This document shows positions 17,360 to 25,013 of a stretch of DNA of 64,000 bases, piece by piece. The position numbers and the translations under genes were made by a program. The stretch's first letter is position 1. Every line of letters begins with the position of its first letter. Location: the NCBI GenBank assembly GCA_045645985.1, contig JAZRJV010000026.1, positions 1-64,000 of the forward strand, given 5' to 3'. Source of the DNA: RGIG9060 sp045645985. Its GTDB lineage: Bacteria > Spirochaetota > Spirochaetia > Treponematales > Treponemataceae. The notes beneath the pieces were generated by a model. That model ran no database searches. It was not told the origin of the DNA and worked only from the letters and a program-made list of their open reading frames with translations.

Positions 17360-18265
17360 TTACACTCTTTGTTTATATAAATTTAAAATTTCTTCTTTTT
17401 TGAAAAGGGTTGCATAATCGATACTAGACATTCCCATTCTATCTTTTACAGTTGGATCGGCACCATTTTCTGCAAGGATTTTACAAATCTGAAAATTTTC
17501 ACTTCCTGTTGCTAAAATCAAAGCAGTTTGCCCATCTCTAGAAACAAAATTTAAATTAGCACCTTTGCTTACAAGAAATTCTACAATCGGAACATTTGAT
17601 TTCCAAACAGCATCCATTACAGCAGAATATCCTCTATCATTTGAAACAGCATCAATATCAGCACCGTTTTCCCAAAGCCATTGTATCATATCAAGTTTTC
17701 CATTTCTAGCAGCAGAACACAAAAACGGAGTTCCAGCTGAATCTCGTTCGTTTATATCCATTCCCGCTTTTAAAAACAATTCACAAAGTTCCAAATCATT
17801 TCTAGCAATTTGAAATGAAAAACAATCAGGTGTAAACGGAACACCTTTTTCAAAAAGCACTTTAAGAGCATTTTTCTTTTCTTCAAGTTCAATATACTTT
17901 GGAAGATTTTTTTCTAACAGATTATACAAATTATCTAAATCTGAAAAATCGGTAACAAATTTATCATTCAATAAATCAAGTACAAACTCTGACTTAATAA
18001 TATTTTTAGAAATAAAAACTGGAATTTCTTTTCCGATTATGAAACCTAAGGCAAACAAAAAACTTTTATGATTCATAAATTCTGAAGGAAGATTAAAAAC
18101 AGCATAACTCGTATTACTTAATGAAGAAAAAAAAGAAGAGTCCACAGTATCACTTGCAACATCTTCCAAATTGATGATAGTACAGTTTCCATCATTATTT
18201 GATAACAATTTTTCAATTTTATCCAATTTCTCAAATTTCTGTGAAGAAAAAAGTAGCCAGTTCAT
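17360..18265 (-). CDS. ankyrin-repeat protein
   Basis: I prefer the ATG at 18265 (MNWLLFSSQKFEKLDKIEKLL); the longest frame begins at a TTG (18301). Neither start has a clear ribosome-binding site. About 301 residues. The N-terminal ~140 residues have no recognised domain. From about residue 145 there are four or five ankyrin repeats (NDLELCELFLKAGMDINERDSAGTPFLCSAARNGKLDMIQWLWENGADIDAV and so on), ending GADPTVKDRMGMSSIDYATL. No signal peptide, so cytoplasmic. It is probably the first gene of the run into murG-cvpA-holB; its partner is unknown. Confidence 0.75.
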   Translation of the reverse strand: MNWLLFSSQKFEKLDKIEKLLSNNDGNCTIINLEDVASDTVDSSFFSSLSNTSYAVFNLPSEFMNHKSFLFALGFIIGKEIPVFISKNIIKSEFVLDLLNDKFVTDFSDLDNLYNLLEKNLPKYIELEEKKNALKVLFEKGVPFTPDCFSFQIARNDLELCELFLKAGMDINERDSAGTPFLCSAARNGKLDMIQWLWENGADIDAVSNDRGYSAVMDAVWKSNVPIVEFLVSKGANLNFVSRDGQTALILATGSENFQICKILAENGADPTVKDRMGMSSIDYATLFKKEEILNLYKQRV

Positions 18266-18343
18266 AAATAAGATTTTACAACATCTTTTAAAAGCACACA
18301 AGCAAAAAATGAAAAGAAACTTGCAAACTATGGTAAAACAAAA

Positions 18344-18370
18344 AAGACCCAGCCAAAATGACTAGGTCTT
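18344..18370 (-). terminator. terminator of tRNA-Phe
   Basis: On the minus strand AAGACCTAG pairs with CTGGGTCTT (with G-U pairs) and six T follow, just after the tRNA 3' end. Confidence 0.75.
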
Positions 18371-18373
18371 ATC

Positions 18374-18446
18374 TGCCGCCGGACAGAATCGAACTGTCGA
18401 CACATGGATTTTCAGTCCATTGCTCTACCGACTGAGCTACAGCAGC
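18374..18446 (-). tRNA. tRNA-Phe (GAA)
   Basis: A 73-nt cloverleaf. Acceptor GCTGCTG/CGGCGGC, D-arm GCTC/GAGC, anticodon stem ATGGA/TCCAT with loop CTGAAAA (anticodon GAA), T-arm GACAG/CTGTC, discriminator A. CCA is not encoded. The promoter TTGACA-17-TATAGT lies directly upstream. Confidence 0.95.
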
Positions 18447-18459
18447 AACTTATGTATTG

Positions 18460-18488
18460 ACTATATCTATTTTATAAAAAAATGTCAA
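18460..18488 (-). promoter_or_regulatory. promoter of tRNA-Phe
   Basis: Minus-strand TTGACA (18483-18488), 17-base spacer, TATAGT (18460-18465), ending about 14 bases before the tRNA. Confidence 0.8.
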
Positions 18489-18643
18489 TACATTCATAAA
18501 AAAAATTTAATAAAAAAATTTATTTGTAAGGTAACTATTTTTTCTATTGCATGTGTTACAATATGCGTATATAGTTTTAATATACATTGAAGGCAAATTT
18601 GCTTTCATAATAAATTTTCAACTTTAACAAAGGATGGTACAAA

Positions 18644-19621
18644 ATGAAAAAAATTTTACTTTGTTCATTTTTAGTTTTTGCAATAGTATTTTCAAGCTTT
18701 GCAGAAGTAAAAAAACCGGCAGACTTTACCACAGAAAATATTGAATCAGGTCTTGATGATTTTTCATTTTCATTGATAAAAACAGCCCCTAGTACAGTTT
18801 CTCATCAAAATATGTGGGCATCAGCTTACATTGGACAACTTTTAGATTTACCTCCTCATCTTGGAGGTGGTGTTTCTGTTGGAATGGCACAGTTAAAAAC
18901 AGATGGATTAGCAACCGTATTAAAAGAAATGGGAATAAATTACGATGTTAAAAATCTTTTCTTACCTACTCTAACTTTTGATGCTCGTATCGGAGGTTTG
19001 TTAATTCCATTTGACTTAGGCGTTCACGGAATGATGATTAAAAATCCCCTTGAATTTAATATTCAAGAAACTTTCTTTTCTATCGATTACGGAACAGTAG
19101 GAGCCGATATTCGATTCCCAATTATTAAAGAAGAAGGAATAAAACCTAACCTTTCGATTGGGGCTGGATATGCATACAGTAAAGGAAATGCAGGAATTTC
19201 AGTTCAAGATGGACTTGCAAATGTAAGTGCTGGATACGAATCTCAAATTTTGCAAGCAACAGTTCAACTTTCTAAAAAAATTCTTATCGTAGAACCTTTT
19301 GTGGGATTACGAGGAACATTATCAAGCAACAAACGAAATTGGTCTTGGAACTACGACGGAACTAAAGCTCTTGATGATGCAAAAATAAAAGAACTTGAAG
19401 CTGTTCCTGGTGCTTTGGATGCTTTGAAAGCTGAAAATAAATTTGACTCAGGTGATTGGTCTGGTTTTGCAATCAACAAAGAAGATCCAAATTACACAGC
19501 ACAAATTTTTGCAGGAATCGGAATTGACTTTTTATTCATCGCTCAAGGAACTTTGAATGTTTCATTTGATGTTGTAAATCAAATTTGGGCAGGTGGATTA
19601 AGTTTAAGAGTTAAATTCTAA
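18644..19621 (+). CDS. predicted outer-membrane beta-barrel protein
   Basis: A 325-residue exported protein. The signal peptide MKKILLCSFLVFAIVFSSFA is followed by EVKKPADF. The mature part is rich in alternating strands (LGGGVSVGMAQLKT, FDARIGGLLIPFDLGVHG, PNLSIGAGYAYSKGNAG, LIVEPFVGLRGTLSSN) and ends GGLSLRVKF. A terminal Phe is the usual outer-membrane barrel sorting mark. ATG has AAGGATGG upstream with good spacing. No enzyme or porin family was recognised; it may be a conserved treponemal barrel protein. Confidence 0.7.
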   Translation: MKKILLCSFLVFAIVFSSFAEVKKPADFTTENIESGLDDFSFSLIKTAPSTVSHQNMWASAYIGQLLDLPPHLGGGVSVGMAQLKTDGLATVLKEMGINYDVKNLFLPTLTFDARIGGLLIPFDLGVHGMMIKNPLEFNIQETFFSIDYGTVGADIRFPIIKEEGIKPNLSIGAGYAYSKGNAGISVQDGLANVSAGYESQILQATVQLSKKILIVEPFVGLRGTLSSNKRNWSWNYDGTKALDDAKIKELEAVPGALDALKAENKFDSGDWSGFAINKEDPNYTAQIFAGIGIDFLFIAQGTLNVSFDVVNQIWAGGLSLRVKF

Positions 19622-19644
19622 AATAAATCATTTTTAAAATAAAA

Positions 19645-19702
19645 GCGCTGTCAAATTGAAGAATTGTTCGCAAAATACTTCATTATTTTGACAGCGTTTT
19701 TT
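19645..19702. terminator. bidirectional terminator
   Basis: CGCTGTCAAA pairs with TTTTGACAGCG around a partly paired loop, with T-tracts on both strands. It lies between convergent genes. Confidence 0.8.
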
Positions 19703-19741
19703 GTTTAAAATCTATCTAAAATTCAATTTTTTAGAATAATT

Positions 19742-20680
19742 TTATTTACTTAATTTTTTGAAAAGTTTAATTAGTAATCCTTTTTTACCAATTAAAAGCC
19801 AATAGAAAAATGCAACAAATGCAACAACAGGAATTCCAAAAATCACGATATAAAGCAGAATCTTAAAAAATCCTACAAAGAAATCCAGAATATTTGAAAT
19901 AAATTTTCTAAACCCCTGTGGAATATCAGGCCAAACAAATCCCTCATCACTTGTTCTATATGGAAGTTCAAGATAGATATTTACAGAAGAAAATTCAATT
20001 TGACCAGAAAGTCGTTTCATTCGCCCTTCCATTGATTCAATTTCAGAAATTGTATTGTTCAATTCTTTTTCAATTTGAAGCATATCTTTTACATCTTTTG
20101 CTTGACCAAGATATGTTTGCAATCTTTCTTTCATCACTTTTTTTGTGGCCAAACGAGTTTGTAAATCGTAAAATTGTTCGGAAACATCTTGAGTATAAAT
20201 ATTTTTTGATTTAAGTTTTCCAAGGTCGCCAACTGAAGTTAAAGCTTCATCAAATTTTACCGCTGGGATTCTAACATTAAAATTTGCAGAATTTTCATTT
20301 GTAGAAAAGGACTCGATATATCCTCCAAAATCTTTACACCATTTTTCTACAGAATCTTCAGCATTTTTTAGATTTTGAACTTCGATATTTACATTTCCGC
20401 GTTTTATAAGTTTTCGTTCAACTGAAGTACCATTTTCACTATTTGAAATTCCAGATTGATTTCCAGGTCCTTCTGGCACAAAACCTTTACCACTCCAACT
20501 TTCTTCAACTGTAGCATCAGCATAAACAGCAGATGAATTTGTTGCAGACATTTTTGGTGCAGATTTCATCATAATTCGATTTCCACTTGCAACATTTTCT
20601 TCAGAAACATTTTTTCCACATGAAGAAAAAATTAAGATAAAACAAGAAAAAATTAAGATAAAATTAAGATTTTTTTTCAT
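19742..20680 (-). CDS. DUF4349 lipoprotein
   Basis: A 312-residue lipoprotein with signal MKKNLNFILIFSCFILIFSSC (lipobox Cys21), a DUF4349 domain (about 85-245: RKLIKRGNVNIEVQNLKNAEDSVEKWCKDFGGYIES ... NVRIPAVKFDEAL ... VSEQFYDLQTRLATKKVMKERLQTYL ... DMLQIEKELNNTISEIESMEGRMKRL) and a C-terminal membrane segment (about 270-295) followed by a Lys-rich end. The middle is coiled-coil-like. Function of DUF4349 is not established; it is envelope-anchored at both ends. Confidence 0.85.
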   Translation of the reverse strand: MKKNLNFILIFSCFILIFSSCGKNVSEENVASGNRIMMKSAPKMSATNSSAVYADATVEESWSGKGFVPEGPGNQSGISNSENGTSVERKLIKRGNVNIEVQNLKNAEDSVEKWCKDFGGYIESFSTNENSANFNVRIPAVKFDEALTSVGDLGKLKSKNIYTQDVSEQFYDLQTRLATKKVMKERLQTYLGQAKDVKDMLQIEKELNNTISEIESMEGRMKRLSGQIEFSSVNIYLELPYRTSDEGFVWPDIPQGFRKFISNILDFFVGFFKILLYIVIFGIPVVAFVAFFYWLLIGKKGLLIKLFKKLSK

Positions 20681-20787
20681 AGAATAAACTCCTATTTGAA
20701 ACTAAAAATATTCTAATTAGTAAATTTAGAAAAGAAAGATTTGTTACAAACATTATATCATAAAAAAGATTTAAAGCAAAAAAAAAA

Positions 20788-20812
20788 GGAAACCTTCAAA
20801 TGAAGATTTCCT
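20788..20812 (-). terminator. terminator of the CAT-anticodon tRNA
   Basis: Minus-strand hairpin AGGAAATCTTCA-TTTG-AAGGTTTCCT followed by nine or more T, directly after the tRNA. Confidence 0.85.
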
Positions 20813-20819
20813 TAAAATA

Positions 20820-20892
20820 TAGCGACTGTGGGGCTTGAACCTACGACCTAACGGATATGAGCCGTTTGCTCTACCGACTGAGCTAAGTCGCC
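20820..20892 (-). tRNA. tRNA with CAT anticodon (Met elongator or Ile2)
   Basis: A 73-nt cloverleaf. Acceptor GGCGACT/AGTCGCT, D-arm GCTC/GAGC, anticodon stem AACGG/CCGTT, loop CTCATAT (anticodon CAT), T-arm GTAGG/CCCAC with one A-C mismatch, discriminator A. Not an initiator (normal first pair). Whether it is elongator Met or lysidine-modified Ile2 cannot be decided safely by eye; the GGTCGTAGGTT stretch recalls Ile2 of Bacillus as much as Met. Confidence 0.85.
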
Positions 20893-20902
20893 ATATATTT
20901 AC

Positions 20903-20931
20903 ACTATACAGAAAAGAAAAAAAAATGTCAA
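20903..20931 (-). promoter_or_regulatory. promoter of the CAT tRNA
   Basis: Minus-strand TTGACA (20926-20931), 17-base spacer, TATAGT (20903-20908). Repeat copy 2 starts 22 bases upstream of the -35 box. Confidence 0.8.
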
Positions 20932-20953
20932 CTAGCTACAAAAATATTTGCAC

Positions 20954-21204
20954 AAAATAAAGCAAGATGAAATTTTGTAAATGAAGAAATTGATACAAAA
21001 ATCGCATAGGAATTGTGCATGAGCAAGTTCGTACAAAAAATACTCTCAGCCAAAATTGCCCCGCCTCGCTAGTGCTGCACTTCGTTTGCAAGGCTTCGGC
21101 GTGTCAATTTGGGCTTACGCATTTTTTCACGACTTTGCTAGTTCACAGTTTCGTGCGATTTTTCACACAATTTTGTACTTACACAATGATTCTTGCTTTG
21201 TTTG
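20954..21204. repeat. long-hairpin dispersed repeat, copy 2
   Basis: About 251 bp, similar over its full length to copy 1 (9068-9321). Ends AAAATAAAGCAAGA and TCTTGCTTTG form terminal inverted repeats. Inner halves also pair: ACAAAAATCGCA with TGCGATTTTTCACA; TCGTACAAAAAATACTC with GCATTTTTTCACGA; GCCCCGCC with GGCGTGTC. The open frame inside it is not a gene. Confidence 0.8.
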
Positions 21205-21232
21205 CGGCAAGCGGCAGGGAATAACAAAACAA

Positions 21233-21859
21233 TCAATGTTCATAAATAACGACATCACCAATAAGATTTAATTCTTTTACAAATTTAAAACAATCTTCGT
21301 AATTACTTAAAATAGACTTAAAATATGGATAATAGTAAATAACATATACTTTTCTATCAAACCGTTTTATTGATTGATAAATTTTCTCAATTAAATTTCT
21401 AAAATCATTTTCATTATCAAATGGACTTGAAATATAAAAAATGGTTCCTTTATCAAAAACTTCCTCGGATTGACTTAACATATCTCCAATCAACAACTCA
21501 ATTTTTTTAGAATAATTTTCACTTCCCATAAGTGAAAGAAGATTTTTTTCACATTCTTTTGCTACATCATTTACAATTTCAATACCAATTACTTTATCAA
21601 AATGAAAACTTGACAGATATAAAACATGACCAAGGCCAGAACCACAATCAATAAAAACATCTTCGTGAGAATATGAAATATTTTTTAGTATTTCATCAAA
21701 TACTTTTTTGGTTGTTGTAGGATCAACCCAAATATTATTACTATTAGGACAAAAATATGTTTTATCAAAATTAACATCAATGCCCATATAGTTCTCTTCT
21801 ACCTCTTTATTAAGTTGTAATAAATTTTCTGTTTTTTCATCTTGTTTTATAAACATCAT
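21233..21859 (-). CDS. class I SAM-dependent methyltransferase (peptide cassette)
   Basis: A 208-residue protein. SAM-binding motif I is FIDCGSGLGHVLYLSS (about 100-115), followed by VIGIEIV (acidic residue of motif II) and IELLIGDML. The DOT1-like spacing suggests an N- or O-methyltransferase; no substrate can be read out. Its ATG abuts the TAA of the radical SAM gene (TAAATG), so the two are translationally coupled, and a role in tailoring the nearby peptide is likely by context. It ends 29 bases from repeat copy 2. Confidence 0.75.
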   Translation of the reverse strand: MMFIKQDEKTENLLQLNKEVEENYMGIDVNFDKTYFCPNSNNIWVDPTTTKKVFDEILKNISYSHEDVFIDCGSGLGHVLYLSSFHFDKVIGIEIVNDVAKECEKNLLSLMGSENYSKKIELLIGDMLSQSEEVFDKGTIFYISSPFDNENDFRNLIEKIYQSIKRFDRKVYVIYYYPYFKSILSNYEDCFKFVKELNLIGDVVIYEH

Positions 21860-23170
21860 TTAGTTCCCATTATCAATATATTTTTTAAGGAATTGAATAA
21901 CAATATCTTCAGAAAAATTACAATCACGTAAATGAAAATCTCCGTTCTTTAAACCATAGTCTATATATTTTGTAGCAGGACAACCGCCTCCACACATTGG
22001 CAGTAAAATACACTCTCTACATTTTTCATCATTCTGAGGAGAAAAAGTCATTTGATTAAAAAATACAGAATTGGGAATAAATTCTCCGTCTGTACTTATA
22101 TATCCAACTCTCGCATCCTTTCTCTTTACTATTTTTTCACATTTATAAACATCCAAATTATTATCAATGAAAAATTTACCTTCACTATTAATTGAACATG
22201 GAGATTTTTTTCCAAAAAGTCTATCATTTTCTATTCCATATTTTTTATAACATTCAGAAAAAATTTCTGTAACATAAAATGGAATAGATTCAATAGATAC
22301 ACAGTCATTAAAACTATCATTAGCATCTTTTATCGTCTCTAAAAATCCAAAATAAACATCATCTGAATAATTTACAAAATCTCCCATGATAGATTCTGCA
22401 TCTTCAATATTAGAAGAATCGATATTTAGTCTAATAGTTATCAAATCTCTTAATCCATGTAAATTTAATTTTTTTAGATTTTTAACAATTAAATCGTATG
22501 TACCTTTACCATTTTTATAAATTCTTTTTTTATCATGTTGCTCTGGAGTTCCATCAATAGAAACTTGAGTATGAATTTGATATTTTTTCATATACTCAAT
22601 CATTTTTTCATCTAACAAAGTCATATTTGAAGTCATAGAAAAATAAGTATCACAGTTATATTTAATTGCGATTTCATTTGATTTATCGCAGAATTTATAC
22701 AGCAAGTCCTTATTTAACATTGGTTCGCCACCATATAATGAAATTCTTAATTCATCAATATTTTTATGACTATTCAAATATTTATCCATAAACAACAAAA
22801 TTGAATTTAAAGATTTTTCATCTAATCTATCTGTTGACTTTTCTTGCCCTTGTAAACAATAAGGACAAGCTAAATTACAAGCATAACTAGGAATTAATAT
22901 AATACTAAAAATTTTTGAAGATTTACCATATCTAACTGAATCATAAAAATAAAAAAATTCTTTAGATTCGTCATTATTTTTTTCTATTAGAAAGTGCATT
23001 TTTTTCATAGAATCAACATAATCTAAATTTAATTTTTCTAATTCATTGTTTCTTAATAAATCGAATACATCCGCATCCAATTGTATTAAAGCTGTACTTA
23101 ATGTGTTATATACAAATTTTTTTTCATTATGTTCAAAATAAATATTATATTTAGAAAGTTTTATATTCAT
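21860..23170 (-). CDS. radical SAM/SPASM peptide maturase
   Basis: A 436-residue enzyme. The radical SAM cluster motif is C98-x3-C102-x2-C105 (YACNLACPYCLQGQ), followed by SLYGGEPMLNKDL (SAM-binding GGE) and the SPASM region near the C-terminus, with CEKIVKR, CRECILLPMCGGGCPATKY and a last Cys in LRDCNF, as expected for auxiliary Fe-S clusters. The first ~90 residues resemble the peptide-recognition N-termini of SPASM maturases. Such enzymes install thioether or C-C crosslinks in ribosomal peptides. ATG has GAGGA upstream. A 35-residue Cys-rich peptide gene lies 142 bases upstream and the methyltransferase follows directly. Confidence 0.85.
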   Translation of the reverse strand: MNIKLSKYNIYFEHNEKKFVYNTLSTALIQLDADVFDLLRNNELEKLNLDYVDSMKKMHFLIEKNNDESKEFFYFYDSVRYGKSSKIFSIILIPSYACNLACPYCLQGQEKSTDRLDEKSLNSILLFMDKYLNSHKNIDELRISLYGGEPMLNKDLLYKFCDKSNEIAIKYNCDTYFSMTSNMTLLDEKMIEYMKKYQIHTQVSIDGTPEQHDKKRIYKNGKGTYDLIVKNLKKLNLHGLRDLITIRLNIDSSNIEDAESIMGDFVNYSDDVYFGFLETIKDANDSFNDCVSIESIPFYVTEIFSECYKKYGIENDRLFGKKSPCSINSEGKFFIDNNLDVYKCEKIVKRKDARVGYISTDGEFIPNSVFFNQMTFSPQNDEKCRECILLPMCGGGCPATKYIDYGLKNGDFHLRDCNFSEDIVIQFLKKYIDNGN

Positions 23171-23312
23171 ACAAAATTCCTCATTAATAAGGGACTGCTA
23201 AAAATCCCATAGAATAAATCACATTTAACATAAAACACTTATGAATCATGTAAAAGTAAAACTAATAATAAGCTTGAAATTTTTCGACAAATCCCTTTTT
23301 ACTAATTTGAGA

Positions 23313-23420
23313 CTAGCAACTACAATAACATTTGTTCTTATCTTTATACTTATACATCATTCCTTGTACAAATTTAGAATCAACTGTACATAGTTCCAAA
23401 GGCTCATTAAGAATAATCAT
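23313..23420 (-). CDS. Cys-rich RiPP precursor peptide candidate (35 aa)
   Basis: A short frame too small for ordinary gene calling: ATG at 23420, TAG at 23313-23315. It starts MIILNEPLELC and ends KDKNKCYCSC, with Cys at 11, 31, 33 and 35. Its ribosome-binding site (AAGGAGG, six-base spacing) is among the best in the window, and a promoter TTGTCA-17-TATAAT lies upstream (23478-23506). Leader-like acidic/hydrophobic N-terminus plus Cys-dense C-terminal core and the adjacent SPASM maturase make a ribosomally made, post-translationally modified peptide the best reading. No similarity to a named precursor family was recognised. Confidence 0.7.
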   Translation of the reverse strand: MIILNEPLELCTVDSKFVQGMMYKYKDKNKCYCSC

Positions 23421-23447
23421 AAATTCCTCCTTCAAAATTTCAATTTT

Positions 23448-23519
23448 TGACATCTACTAAATGTCATTATAAATTTCATTATATCTTACATTTTTATTAT
23501 TGACAAGCAGTAAATGTCA
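23448..23519. promoter_or_regulatory. paired operators and promoter between the precursor and XRE genes
   Basis: Two inverted repeats share the plan TGACA-N9-TGTCA: 23448-23466 (N9 = tctactaaa) and 23501-23519 (N9 = agcagtaaa), 53 bp apart, about five helix turns. On the minus strand the precursor promoter is TTGTCA (23501-23506), 17-base spacer, TATAAT (23478-23483). One operator therefore covers the -35 box and the other lies just past the start of transcription. The divergent XRE gene begins 12 bases from the second operator. Confidence 0.7.
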
Positions 23520-23530
23520 AACAGGAATGT

Positions 23531-23773
23531 ATGTATAAGAATAAGAATGGTTCATCCAATAATATTGCAGGAAAAAATATCGCAAAAATCAGAAAGGAAA
23601 TAAAGCCTGTGATGTCGCAAAGAGCATTAGCAGATAAAATGCAACTTTTTGGCATCGATTTAGACAAAAACGCAATCCAACGCATAGAATGTGGAAAAAG
23701 ATTTATCACAGATATTGAACTATTAGCATTTTCAAAAGTTTTAAATACATCACTAGAAAAACTTTTAGAATAA
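23531..23773 (+). CDS. XRE-family helix-turn-helix regulator
   Basis: An 80-residue single-domain DNA-binding protein. IAGKNIAKIRKEIKPVMSQRALADKMQLFGIDLDKNAIQRIECGKRFITDIELLAFSKVL follows the Cro/CI/XRE fold. ATG is preceded by AGGA. It is transcribed away from the peptide cassette, with two matching palindromes in the shared 110-bp gap, so autoregulation and control of the peptide operon are likely. No sensor domain is present; a ligand or partner would be needed for induction. Confidence 0.8.
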   Translation: MYKNKNGSSNNIAGKNIAKIRKEIKPVMSQRALADKMQLFGIDLDKNAIQRIECGKRFITDIELLAFSKVLNTSLEKLLE

Positions 23774-23851
23774 TTTCATAGCACAACTCCGCCCCTTTCT
23801 CGCGGAACGAAAAAAGTTTACAAAATGTACAATATTGATAAAAAATTTATA

Positions 23852-23922
23852 CAGAAAAACAAAAACTGAAATGCGACTGACTAGCTCTGCGTCAAAGGAG
23901 TATTTCAGTTTTTGTTTTTCTG
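23852..23922. repeat. perfect 21-bp-arm hairpin
   Basis: The arm CAGAAAAACAAAAACTGAAA (plus T) is repeated exactly in reverse complement at 23902-23922 around a 29-base GC-richer centre (GCGACTGACTAGCTCTGCGTC). No long T-run follows, so it is not a standard terminator. It lies in the 265-bp gap between the XRE gene and the carbamoyltransferase gene, which otherwise holds AT-rich sequence and a small GAACGAAAAAAGTT block like that at 11250. Confidence 0.7.
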
Positions 23923-24038
23923 AAATAAGTATTTTGTAATTTTCCATTTTGCAAAATTTTGAAGAGTTTATTGACACTCTTCCCCGTCTATATTATCATT
24001 TAATTTTCAATAATTATTTCTTATTTTAGGATAACAAA

Positions 24039-24989
24039 ATGGAACTAGAAAAATTTAACGCACCGTTTAAAGGTCGCTCGTTACTTACTTGGATTGATTA
24101 CACTCCAGAAGAAATTTTAACTTTTTTAGAAATTGCAGAACAAGTAAAGGCACAGGCAAAAAATAACGAAATTCACCTTAGATTTTTAGGTAAAACAATC
24201 GCATTGATTTTTGAAAAACGCTCTACTCGAACAAGATGTTCTTTTGAAACAGCTTTCGGAGAAGAAGGCGGGCATCCAGTTTTCTTATCAACACAAGATA
24301 TTCAACTTGGCGGAAAAGAAAGTATCGAAGATACAGCTCGAGTTTTAGGAAGAATGTTCTCTGCCATCGAATTTAGAGGATTTTCACAAGAACATGTTGA
24401 AATTTTGGCAAAGTATTCTGGAATCCCAGTTATCAACGGATTAACAGACGAATTTCATCCAACTCAAGCACTTGCAGATATTTTAACTCTCAAAGAAACT
24501 TTCGGAACATTGAAAGGTCTAAAATTAGTTTACTGCGGAGACGGAAGAAACAATGTTGCTCGTTCAACAATGATTATCTGTTCAAAACTTGGAATCGACT
24601 TTGGAATTTTCAGTCCAAAAGAACTTTTCCCAGACCAAGAAATTCTTAATATTTGTAAACCATTCGCAGAAAAATCTGGTGCAAAAATTGAAATTTCTGA
24701 TGATATTTCACTTGTAAAAGGAGCAAATGCAGTTTATACTGATGTATGGATTTCTATGGGCGAGGAAGCTTTAAAAGATGAAAGAATAAGACTTTTAACA
24801 CCTTTCCAAGTAAATCAAAATCTTATGGATAAAACAGAAAATCCTGATGCAATATTTTTACATTGTTTACCAGCCGTAAAAGGTCAAGAAGTAACAGAAG
24901 ATGTTATCGAAGGAAAACAAAGTAAAGTTTGGGAGCAAGCTGAAAATCGAAAACATACAATCAAAGCTATCATGTTAGCATTGATGTAA
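24039..24989 (+). CDS. argF: ornithine carbamoyltransferase
   Basis: A 316-residue enzyme that forms citrulline from ornithine and carbamoyl phosphate, or runs in reverse in the arginine deiminase pathway. Carbamoyl phosphate site: STRTRCSFETAF (about 58-69); HPTQALADILTLKE; ornithine-side motif HCLPA near the C-terminus. No other arginine genes are nearby, so whether it is anabolic (argF) or catabolic (arcB) is open. ATG is preceded by AGGA. The following small exported protein starts 24 bases after the stop. Confidence 0.92.
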   Translation: MELEKFNAPFKGRSLLTWIDYTPEEILTFLEIAEQVKAQAKNNEIHLRFLGKTIALIFEKRSTRTRCSFETAFGEEGGHPVFLSTQDIQLGGKESIEDTARVLGRMFSAIEFRGFSQEHVEILAKYSGIPVINGLTDEFHPTQALADILTLKETFGTLKGLKLVYCGDGRNNVARSTMIICSKLGIDFGIFSPKELFPDQEILNICKPFAEKSGAKIEISDDISLVKGANAVYTDVWISMGEEALKDERIRLLTPFQVNQNLMDKTENPDAIFLHCLPAVKGQEVTEDVIEGKQSKVWEQAENRKHTIKAIMLALM

Positions 24990-25013
24990 TCGCTTAAACA
25001 AAGGGGAAATTTT

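Noticed and set aside
18644..19621. Assignment of the barrel protein to OmpW, FadL or MOSP families
   Set aside because: No diagnostic motif could be read; only barrel features and the terminal Phe are supported.
21233..23170. Radical SAM gene as the anaerobic sulfatase-maturase partner of the FGE-like protein
   Set aside because: No sulfatase is present and the FGE-like protein looks like a binding-fold variable protein; the Cys-rich peptide is a better partner by position.
23171..23312. A possible second short peptide (21 codons) between the precursor and the maturase
   Set aside because: It has no ribosome-binding site and no Cys pattern; treated as untranslated leader of the maturase gene.
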